Assembly: GCA_021202575.1 (NCBI GenBank)
Contig: JAJQCU010000230.1
Coordinates: forward strand, 1 to 9,024
Direction of reading: 5' to 3'
DNA: 9,024 nt
Source: Lachnospiraceae bacterium
Lineage (GTDB): Bacteria; Bacillota; Clostridia; Lachnospirales; Lachnospiraceae
The translations under genes and the position numbers were made by a program. Under the pieces are notes generated by a model. It had not been told where the DNA came from. It ran no database searches and was given only the letters and a program-made list of their open reading frames with translations. Positions 1 to 6,052 of the stretch are shown piece by piece; positions within the stretch are counted from its first letter, which is position 1; every line of letters starts with the position of its first letter.

Positions 1-594
1 ATACTCCTTTAAGATTTCGCACTGATCCAGGCCCCAGCGTATCTGCTCTTTTGCCGTCTCCAGGTGCGGCCACAGTTGCGGCCGCAGATTGTGATCAAAT
101 GAAAGAAACGCGCCGCTCTACTTCGCTATGGCCACAGCCCTTTTTGTCGCCTCGCGTACGCCTTCATGTGTCATGGAAAGGGTTCCGAAATGAAAAATCC
201 GGGTGTCCTTCAGCATATCCTCAGGCAGCTCCTGCGCGCTCAGCATCATGTCCGCGCCGGGATTGCGGAAAAAGGAAAATTCCCGGTCCCCGTCCGGGGC
301 GTTTTTCACAAAAGCCAGAGTGGTCCTCACTTCCCTGTCCGCGATCAGGCCATCCATGCAGATTCCAGCCTCCTCACAGACCTTCCGCAAAAGAGAGCCA
401 AACATATCCTCGCCTACCTTGCCCACAAAGGCGGTCCGCCTGCCCAGCTTTTGCAGCAAGGCCAGCACGTTGCAGGGTGCGCCGCCGGGATTGGCCTCAA
501 AGAGAGGATTCCCCTGGGCGCTTAAGCCGCTGTCCGTGAAATCGATCAGTAACTCACCCAGGGCGACTACATCCCAGTTTTTATTTTCCATCAT
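1..594 (-). pseudogene. PfkB-family fructokinase with in-frame amber stop, 3' end beyond window
   Basis: Sugar kinase of the PfkB/ribokinase family, probably ATP-dependent fructokinase (fructose to fructose 6-phosphate) in the cytoplasm. Translation from the ATG at 592-594 shows the N-terminal sheet (VVALGELLIDF, residues 9-19) and the PfkB signature around residues 37-66: NPGGAP, then LGRRTAFVGKVGEDMFG. An in-frame TAG at 118-120 ends the product after Lys158. The same frame then stays open to the window edge and encodes recognisable kinase sequence, including SGAFLSFDHNLRPQLW, which matches the conserved SFDxNLR..LW segment. This is therefore a single nonsense change (for example GAG to TAG), not a frameshift. 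A 158-residue product would lack the GAGD catalytic loop, which in this family of about 320 residues lies near residue 250, so it should be inactive. It is the last enzyme of the fructan pathway here. Family assignment is secure. Sequencing error versus true pseudogene cannot be settled from this window. Confidence 0.85.
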
Positions 595-599
595 TTCAT

Positions 600-605
600 C
601 CTCCT
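600..605 (-). promoter_or_regulatory. Ribosome binding site deciding the fructokinase start
   Basis: A perfect AGGAGG lies 5 bases upstream of the ATG at 592-594 and 8 bases upstream of the adjacent ATG at 589-591. This rejects the longer frame opening at 669, whose extra residues do not resemble a PfkB N-terminus and have no such site. Which of the two tandem ATGs is used cannot be told from the sequence. Confidence 0.8.
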
Positions 606-677
606 TCATTGAACGCGTCACACGCCCATCGCATTCTAAGCCCAAAGACACCTTTGGATCCATTGCCATTCGTCGCG

Positions 678-693
678 GGTGAGCAGGCTCACC
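678..693. repeat. Perfect 16-base palindrome ahead of the fructokinase
   Basis: GGTGAGC and GCTCACC form perfect 7-bp arms around a 2-base centre (AG on the plus strand). The 2-base centre is too tight for a normal RNA hairpin loop and no T-run follows on the minus strand. A DNA-level dimer binding site is therefore more likely than a terminator. It lies between the candidate promoter and the fructokinase RBS, about 20 bases downstream of the expected transcription start, a position where a bound repressor could block transcription. The binding protein is unknown, and chance occurrence is possible. Confidence 0.4.
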
Positions 694-718
694 TACGTTC
701 CTTAAGTGATCAGATCAT

Positions 719-747
719 ATTTTACCACATCCATGAAAACTTTTCCA
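719..747 (-). promoter_or_regulatory. Candidate sigma-A promoter for the fructokinase
   Basis: On the minus strand a TGGAAA (-35, 4 of 6 matches to TTGACA, at 742-747) is separated by 17 bases from TAAAAT (-10, 5 of 6 matches to TATAAT, at 719-724). This fits the gap of about 168 bases between the GH32 gene and the fructokinase, much longer than the other gaps, and would allow separate expression of the kinase. The odd-centred palindrome TGATCAGATCA at 707-717 falls at the expected start site. Only box matches and spacing support the call. Confidence 0.4.
734..747. promoter_or_regulatory. cre-like / LacI-family operator-like palindrome
   Basis: TGAAAACTTTTCCA matches the CcpA cre consensus TGWAANCGNTNWCA at 12 of 14 positions; the central CG is CT here and one W is C. 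It overlaps the candidate -35 box, so binding there would be expected to repress. Carbon catabolite control through CcpA is well established for sugar operons in Bacillota. A local LacI-family sucrose or fructan regulator could also recognise such a site. It is a single imperfect match, so it remains a candidate. Confidence 0.35.
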
Positions 748-762
748 TCCCTCTGAGCAATT

Positions 763-2241
763 CTACACAACCAGATCGTACTTCTCCACGTCCATCAATG
801 CCGCGCCCCGGGCCCCAAAGCTGACAGCCTGGGCCGTCACCGGACTGTAGAGAAGAAAGCTGGCCGCCTGCTCTCCGTCATTGACAAAGATCTCCAGGCT
901 GTTCTTGTCCATCACCACCCGGATTTTGACTCTGCCCTCCTGCGGGCGGACAAAAAAGCTCCTCTCATGGACAATATCAAAGCAGCCTCCGCTGCGGGTC
1001 CGGTCCACCTTTACAATACTGCTACCGGGCTCATAGCAAATGAACGCGCCGTGCTCTCCGTCCTCTCCCACATTCAGTTGAAAATATGCATAACCCATTT
1101 CCGTCGCCGGGCGTACCTGGACCGTCAGATCCATCACCCGGCCAAAAATCCCGGCCAGGTTCATCTGCCTGTTCACAAGGACATTCTGATATGTCACCCT
1201 GTTCTGACGATAATTTTCCAGCTCCCGCACCGGATTCTGAATCAGCCGGCCATTCCGGATTCCCAGCTCTCTTGGCACCGTCATCATTCCAAAGAAATCC
1301 GCCGTTGGATCCTGGCATCTGGAGGTGGCCCAGTTCTGCATCCAGGCGATCATCACCCTCCGTCCATCAATGGTTTCCACAGTCTGAGGTGCATAAAAAT
1401 CAATACCATAATCCATGGACTGCGCCCGCTCCCTTTGAAAAGAACATTTTTCCCGGTCCCAGCCTCCCATCATACACACCACACCGTTTCCCGCGTGAAA
1501 TTCCAGCCCCATGGGAACCATGTCCTGGGGGCTGACCACAAGGACCTGCTCCCCATCCAGGGAAAAGAAATCCGGACACTCCCACATTTTACCAAATTCA
1601 TCGTGATTTGACACTAATATTTTCACATATTTCCAGTAAAATCCATCCTCGCTGCGAAACAGCAGCACTGAACCGCTTTCATCCGCCGCACGATTGGCCA
1701 CAACCGCAAAAAAGCTGCCCCCCTCCTTCCAGATTTTGGGATCCCTGAAGTCATAAAGGCTTCCTCCCTCCGGCAGATCATCTGCGTCCAGCACCGGATT
1801 TCCTTCATATTTTACATAATTGATTCCATCACCCAGGGCAATGCTCTGCCGCTGATACTCCCGGATTTCCAGGTCCTCTCCGGTTTCCTTATACACCCCT
1901 GTGTACATCAGCAGCTGCCTCCCGTCCTCAAGCTCCAGGGCGCTGCCGGAAAAGCAGCCGTCCCGGTCCGCCTCCGTGTCCGGTGCCAACGCCGCGGGAA
2001 GCCTCTCCCAGCGGATAAAATCCTTCGTCTTCACATGTCCCCAGTGCATGGGACCCCATTCCTTCGAATATGGATGGTACTGATAGAATAAATGATACTC
2101 TCCCTTGTACACGGAAAAGCCGTTGGGGTCATTGATCCAACCCACGGTTCCTGTTACATGAAAGCAGGGACGTTTCGGGTCTTGAAACTCAATGTATTTT
2201 TGTTCAAAAGTTCTCGCTCGCAACAAGCTGTCGCTGATCAT
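763..2241 (-). CDS. Cytoplasmic GH32 beta-fructofuranosidase (sucrose / sucrose-6-phosphate hydrolase type)
   Basis: Hydrolyses terminal beta-fructofuranosyl bonds in sucrose or short fructans. At 492 residues it has the normal length for this family. The five-bladed propeller carries the GH32 motifs in order: WINDPNG at 35-41 (nucleophile Asp38), FSGS at 97-100, RDP at 166-168 (transition-state stabiliser Asp167) and EC at 221-222 (acid/base Glu221). A C-terminal beta-sandwich follows, with EIFVNDGE at 450-457. There is no signal peptide, so it acts in the cytoplasm. The start is supported by AGGAGG at 2250-2255, 8 bases upstream. It lies between the surface GH32 lipoprotein and the fructokinase, which suits cleavage of imported sugar. 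ScrB/SacA homologues usually cut sucrose 6-phosphate made by a PTS. Here the neighbour is an ABC importer, so free sucrose or fructo-oligosaccharide is the more likely substrate; that last point is inference. Confidence 0.93.
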   Translation of the reverse strand: MISDSLLRARTFEQKYIEFQDPKRPCFHVTGTVGWINDPNGFSVYKGEYHLFYQYHPYSKEWGPMHWGHVKTKDFIRWERLPAALAPDTEADRDGCFSGSALELEDGRQLLMYTGVYKETGEDLEIREYQRQSIALGDGINYVKYEGNPVLDADDLPEGGSLYDFRDPKIWKEGGSFFAVVANRAADESGSVLLFRSEDGFYWKYVKILVSNHDEFGKMWECPDFFSLDGEQVLVVSPQDMVPMGLEFHAGNGVVCMMGGWDREKCSFQRERAQSMDYGIDFYAPQTVETIDGRRVMIAWMQNWATSRCQDPTADFFGMMTVPRELGIRNGRLIQNPVRELENYRQNRVTYQNVLVNRQMNLAGIFGRVMDLTVQVRPATEMGYAYFQLNVGEDGEHGAFICYEPGSSIVKVDRTRSGGCFDIVHERSFFVRPQEGRVKIRVVMDKNSLEIFVNDGEQAASFLLYSPVTAQAVSFGARGAALMDVEKYDLVV

Positions 2242-2270
2242 GGCACGTTCCTCCTCTCTGAAATTCTTTC

Positions 2271-2301
2271 GTCTGCTTCACTTTGCTATCACACAGCAGA
2301 C
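2271..2301 (-). other. Intercistronic stem-loop between the two GH32 genes
   Basis: GTCTGCT and AGCAGAC form perfect 7-bp arms around a 17-base loop. It lies downstream of the surface GH32 stop codon and about 15 bases upstream of the next gene's RBS. No U-run follows it on the minus strand, so it is not a typical intrinsic terminator. A role in mRNA processing or in stabilising the upstream message is possible. Confidence 0.4.
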
Positions 2302-2330
2302 AGGTATATTCCCTCACCCGATAAACTGCC

Positions 2331-4067
2331 TCATCTGGTATATTCCCTTAAAGACGTAAACAGCACATTATTGTTTTCCGCAAAAAACCGGATTGACTTG
2401 CCGCTTACCCCATAGATTCTAACAGTCAGCGCCGCCAGGCCATCGATATAAAAGGTTCCTACAGAGCCCTCCTGAATATAGGTGAAAGAATATTCCTCCC
2501 CCGCTTCCAGAGTAACCGCTGTCTGCGCGATCAAAGTACTTCCCTCATTAAAATAGAGACTGACCATTCCTTCTTCCGGGTCAATGGAAATCAGCTTATA
2601 GCTCTCCTCATCGCCATTGTAATCAAAGGCCAGGCCGAAGCTCCCGCTCCCCTCAAAGGTAAATACCCCTGTCAGCATAAAGCTTTCATAGGCAGTGAAA
2701 ACTTCCTCAAAGTCATACAGGGAACCTGCTTTCATGTAGATATGCGAATCCTCTGTTGCCAGCTCACGCCGAACCGTATACTGCTCTGCTACCGCGTCCA
2801 CCGGCGCAAGCGAAAGCGTCTTATCCTCGTTCTGAACAATCTTCTGTACTACCAGATTTCCTCCCCAGGCGGAAACCTCCGAGGTGGAAGTAGCCGATTC
2901 AGACCTTCTGGCCCAGCCTGCCATATAATAATCTGAGCCGTCCTCCACATGCTTCGCCGAATAGAAAAGCTTGCCGTCCAGCCGCTGCGGTTCACTATAG
3001 GGTCCAAACTGTTCGTCCGCATAAGCGTACCACAGCGTATCATCCTGTGCAGAATAGGTGATATACCATGTTCCGTTGATTTCAAAGGTGTCACTGCACT
3101 CCAGGTTCCAGAATTCCCCGGTAGGATCAGAGAAAATAATACCCTCATACTCCACCTGAGTCAAATCAGCGCTCAGCGTATATTTCAGGATTCTGGCAAT
3201 GTTGGACTGTGCTGCCGGCACAGTGAGGGTAATCTCTCCGCTTTCCTCATCATAATAAGCCTGAGGATCCCTGAAATCCTGCTTTTGTCCCAGCGAATCC
3301 GGCGGTATAATCTCCCACTCCGCCACCTTTTCAAAGGAGTACAGATTATCGCTCTGCGCTACCATAATTTTTTCCTGATATTCGTAGCTTGCAGAAGAGG
3401 TATGGCCGGTATAGAAGAAATAATACCGTTCTCCCACCTTCACCACAGATCCGGTTCCGATCCAGCCGTCCTGTCCTCCGCTCCTGGAAGCTTCCAGCAC
3501 GACATCATCATATTCTGTGTAGGTGACAAAATCCGTTGTCGTTGCCAGGTAAACGGAGTGATTGTAGGAATCTCCGCTTTCCTTCAGATAGTAAATATAG
3601 TAAACTCCATCCTCATAGTACGGCATCACATCGCCCACATATGGCTGAGAGATTCCGTCCACCTCCGGCAGGAAAAAGTTCACATATTCATATGACGATT
3701 CCTGACTGCCCGCTGTTTTTAACGACGAAAAATCCTTGTCATCCTCCGGGTAAACGCTCTCATCCCCCGTGTCCAGATCCCAGCCGGCATACAGAGTCAT
3801 ATCTGCGCTTACCTTCTCCGTGGAGAAGTCCCACTCGTCAGTCAGCGCCGCATTCTCAAACCAGCCGATAAAAGTATAGCCCTCCCTTGTCGGATTCTCA
3901 GGCTGTTCCAGCTTTTTTCCCGAAGCAACCATCACATCATCCTCATCCGGGCAATCCCTGTAATTTAAGTCAAAGCTTACTGTATATTCTGTTCCCTGGC
4001 AGCCTGCCAGGACGGCTGCAACCGCCAGACAGACAGCGAAAAACAATCCCTTTATACGCATCTTCAT
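2331..4067 (-). CDS. Surface GH32 lipoprotein (probable fructan hydrolase) with one InlB B-type repeat
   Basis: A predicted lipid-anchored, extracytoplasmic fructan-active enzyme of 578 residues. A Lys/Arg-rich start and hydrophobic core lead to the lipobox LAGC (Cys23). Residues about 27-96 form one Listeria-Bacteroides repeat (PF09479-like), with the hallmark PTREGYTFIGWF and closing LYAGW; it may act as a spacer from the wall. The GH32 propeller follows: GDVMPYY at 145-151 (likely nucleophile Asp146), IGTGS at 203-207, FRDP at 265-268 (Asp267), EC at 323-324 (acid/base Glu323) and WGGNLVVQ at 401-408. Residues about 440-578 resemble the GH32 C-terminal beta-sandwich. The nucleophile motif differs from the classic WINDPNG of the cytoplasmic partner, so this is a divergent branch; endo- or exo-hydrolase, or fructosyltransferase, cannot be told apart. 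AGGAG sits 6 bases before the ATG. Clan GH-J membership is well supported; the substrate is inferred from context. Confidence 0.85.
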   Translation of the reverse strand: MKMRIKGLFFAVCLAVAAVLAGCQGTEYTVSFDLNYRDCPDEDDVMVASGKKLEQPENPTREGYTFIGWFENAALTDEWDFSTEKVSADMTLYAGWDLDTGDESVYPEDDKDFSSLKTAGSQESSYEYVNFFLPEVDGISQPYVGDVMPYYEDGVYYIYYLKESGDSYNHSVYLATTTDFVTYTEYDDVVLEASRSGGQDGWIGTGSVVKVGERYYFFYTGHTSSASYEYQEKIMVAQSDNLYSFEKVAEWEIIPPDSLGQKQDFRDPQAYYDEESGEITLTVPAAQSNIARILKYTLSADLTQVEYEGIIFSDPTGEFWNLECSDTFEINGTWYITYSAQDDTLWYAYADEQFGPYSEPQRLDGKLFYSAKHVEDGSDYYMAGWARRSESATSTSEVSAWGGNLVVQKIVQNEDKTLSLAPVDAVAEQYTVRRELATEDSHIYMKAGSLYDFEEVFTAYESFMLTGVFTFEGSGSFGLAFDYNGDEESYKLISIDPEEGMVSLYFNEGSTLIAQTAVTLEAGEEYSFTYIQEGSVGTFYIDGLAALTVRIYGVSGKSIRFFAENNNVLFTSLREYTR

Positions 4068-4088
4068 AGTGATCTCCTTTCCAGCCGT

Positions 4089-4110
4089 CCTGCTTTCGGG
4101 GAGAAGCAGG
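4089..4110 (-). other. Intercistronic stem-loop ahead of the surface GH32 gene
   Basis: CCTGCTT and AAGCAGG form perfect 7-bp arms around an 8-base loop. It sits within the 74-base gap between the carbohydrate-binding lipoprotein and the GH32 lipoprotein, just upstream of the AAAGGAG ribosome binding site at about 4074-4080. On the minus strand it is followed by ACGGCTGG rather than a T-run, so it is unlikely to be an intrinsic terminator. RNA processing or message stability is the better guess. Confidence 0.45.
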
Positions 4111-4141
4111 GCCGACTCTCTTTCTTCTCCCGCACCGCATT

Positions 4142-5980
4142 TTAATCCACTACCTTCATCTGGTATATTGTCACATCCAGGAATTCAATAGTTACCTCTC
4201 CCAGATTGGCGGTATCCTCTGACCCGAACTGGAACAGCATTTCAAAATCCATATCCACAATCAATGTATCGGTTGTCGTAAAGGTAAAGGTCTGTTCCTC
4301 CGTCGTGATATTCATTGACTCAGAGATTCTGGGATCCCAATCACCAATGGGACTTAAGGCAAAGCTGCAGGTTACGTCCTGATCCGCTTTCACGGTAATT
4401 TCAATTGTATAATAGCTGTCCGCCTCCAGCGTCAGCGGATTATCACTGTAGCCGCAGATCAGCTTATTATACCAGTCCGTATAACCGCCCTGGTCAATAC
4501 GGTAAAAGAGGCTGCCGTTCTCTGTATAAATTGTACCAACACCCAGGTCATTGTCCTCGTCCGTTCCGTTAAAGGTATCCCATGGCAGTTCCGGGTTGAG
4601 CTCATTCACGCTGCCTTCTCCAAAAGCGATAAATCTGTCCATGGTCTTAACCGTCTGCTGGTTGCCATCAATAGTTCCATACTCCACGTTGTCAATGGTA
4701 ATCGTGTTGGAGGTAACCCCATCCGAAGCGGTTCCCAGCTGAAGACGAATAACAGGATCTGATACCGAATTTTCTGCAACAAAAGTGCCGGAAATGACTG
4801 TTTCCTCACCGGCTGTCAGGTTCAGGCTGGCGTAATTGGCTCTCTCAGAGTCATAATTGGCCGCGCTTTCCACCAGACATTCTCCCGACTGATTATTTTC
4901 CGAAGTGACGGTAAAGCTGTAATAATAAGTCTCTCCCGCCTCGATCTGTACATCGCCAATCCCGATATTGGCCTTGATACTCCACACGCCTCCATCCGTC
5001 GGATAAGAAGCAATGCTCACCTCTGCTGCGTCTGTCACGGCCACTGTCGCCTCCGCGCCATCGCCAGCTTCCACAGTAACCGTTTCCTCAGAAGAACTGA
5101 AATCACAGGAATACACAAGCGTCTGCGTCTGTACGCCGGTAATTTCGAAGATTTCAATCTTATCAATGGTCACAGTAAAGTCTGTGGGCGTAGTATCTTC
5201 CGCGTTCTCGGCATTGGGAGTGATTTTGCCCAGATTGATCAGGATTTCCGCGCTTCCCTCTCCAGAGGAAGTGAAGTTCATCTCCAGGGCACTGACCTCT
5301 TCACCGATTTCCAGATTATAGGCTCCGCCGAAGGTGGCCCACTCTTCACTGCTTTCATCTCTGGCGATGATGTGGCAGTAGGTATCCTCCGTGGATTTGG
5401 CCCACACCTTAATGGTGTACTGCGCTTCCTTTAACTCCAGCCCGGATTTGACCAGCTGCACATCTCCATCGCTCTCTCCGGGTGATGTGACATCAAAGAC
5501 ATAGGCACCCTGCTTTAATTCTGCGGTCGCATCGGCGCTGTCAGAAATATTGGCCGTCCATCCGTGATCCTCTGCTTCCTGCTCTCCGCTGAAATCAAAA
5601 TCCATATAAACCACCGCATCGGCTGTCTGTTTGGTGACCGTCAATGTTGCATAGGCATTCACCGTCTCTCCACCATCATCGGTGACGCTGTAGGTCAGCT
5701 CGTAGCTGCCCGCCTTCTCCACTGTCACTTTGCCGTTCACAAAGTCCAGGCTGGGAGTAGAAGTAACCGTGACCATGGAAGTCAAATCTCCATCCTCCTC
5801 ATCGGATGCGGACACCGCCGCAAACGCGTCAAATTCCGTTCCTGCTTCCACAGAGGTATCCTCCACACCGCTGATCACAGGCGCTGTATTCTCCCCGGAA
5901 GTAGTGCTGCTGCCGCAGCCTGATGCCGCAAGCACCATGGCGCAGGCAAGCGACGATGCCAAAAGTTTTTTTAATTTCAT
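4142..5980 (-). CDS. Surface lipoprotein with Ig-like and three carbohydrate-binding-like modules
   Basis: A predicted non-catalytic, lipid-anchored glycan-binding protein of 612 residues. The signal peptide (MKLKKLLASS start) ends in the lipobox ASGC (Cys22). Residues about 32-117 look like a bacterial Ig-like domain of the DUF5011/cadherin-like type (APVISG, DGDLTS, GSYELTYSVTDDGG). Three beta-rich modules follow, at about 121-281, 287-434 and 450-609. Each resembles the CBM4/9-like jelly-roll fold: an aromatic-containing early strand, an internal YTIKVWA- or YYTIEITVK-type strand, and a closing strand such as FTVTIDKIEIF or NTITIDNVEYG. I see no glycosidase motif. The position between the solute-binding protein and the surface GH32 suggests it captures fructan for the enzyme or importer. 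The start at 5978-5980 is preferred over an ATG 33 bases upstream because an AAAGGA box precedes only the former. Module assignments rest on pattern reading, and ligand specificity is unknown. Confidence 0.75.
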   Translation of the reverse strand: MKLKKLLASSLACAMVLAASGCGSSTTSGENTAPVISGVEDTSVEAGTEFDAFAAVSASDEEDGDLTSMVTVTSTPSLDFVNGKVTVEKAGSYELTYSVTDDGGETVNAYATLTVTKQTADAVVYMDFDFSGEQEAEDHGWTANISDSADATAELKQGAYVFDVTSPGESDGDVQLVKSGLELKEAQYTIKVWAKSTEDTYCHIIARDESSEEWATFGGAYNLEIGEEVSALEMNFTSSGEGSAEILINLGKITPNAENAEDTTPTDFTVTIDKIEIFEITGVQTQTLVYSCDFSSSEETVTVEAGDGAEATVAVTDAAEVSIASYPTDGGVWSIKANIGIGDVQIEAGETYYYSFTVTSENNQSGECLVESAANYDSERANYASLNLTAGEETVISGTFVAENSVSDPVIRLQLGTASDGVTSNTITIDNVEYGTIDGNQQTVKTMDRFIAFGEGSVNELNPELPWDTFNGTDEDNDLGVGTIYTENGSLFYRIDQGGYTDWYNKLICGYSDNPLTLEADSYYTIEITVKADQDVTCSFALSPIGDWDPRISESMNITTEEQTFTFTTTDTLIVDMDFEMLFQFGSEDTANLGEVTIEFLDVTIYQMKVVD

Positions 5981-5986
5981 CTCATT

Positions 5987-5992
5987 TCCTTT
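5987..5992 (-). promoter_or_regulatory. Ribosome binding site deciding the carbohydrate-binding lipoprotein start
   Basis: AAAGGA lies 6 bases upstream of the ATG at 5978-5980. The alternative upstream ATG at 6011-6013 has no convincing Shine-Dalgarno sequence, falls in the loop of a stem-loop, and would add a charged 11-residue tail before the signal peptide. Confidence 0.7.
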
Positions 5993-5995
5993 CTG

Positions 5996-6027
5996 TTCTG
6001 AGGAATCCTTCATCCCGGATCTCAGAA
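5996..6027 (-). other. Intercistronic stem-loop after the solute-binding protein gene
   Basis: TTCTGAG and CTCAGAA form perfect 7-bp arms. Inside them ATCC and GGAT can add four pairs after a 2-base bulge, leaving an 8-base loop. It begins 25 bases beyond the solute-binding protein stop codon and has no U-tract. Hairpins after binding-protein genes are known to stabilise the upstream message in some ABC operons (malE is the classic case). That role here is inference. Confidence 0.5.
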
Positions 6028-6052
6028 GCTTTATGATCGTATTTCACTGTAA

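Noticed and set aside
118..120. UAG recoded to an amino acid such as pyrrolysine
   Set aside because: A sugar kinase at this position needs no special residue, and other genes here (the beta-fructofuranosidase and LplB-like permease) end in TAG where expected. A nonsense mutation or an error is simpler.
595..669. Upstream extension of the fructokinase to an ATG at 667-669
   Set aside because: The extra 25 residues do not resemble a PfkB N-terminus, and the AGGAGG at 600-605 points to the ATGs at 589-594.
678..693. Intrinsic terminator between the GH32 gene and the fructokinase
   Set aside because: The palindrome has only a 2-base centre and no following T-run on the minus strand, so it fails the terminator pattern.
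967..1611. Plus-strand open frame of 214 codons
   Set aside because: It lies wholly antisense to the GH32 beta-fructofuranosidase, whose catalytic motifs are intact. The translated product has no recognisable domain.
2949..3695. Plus-strand open frame of 248 codons
   Set aside because: It is antisense to the surface GH32 lipoprotein; no domain is recognisable in the translation.
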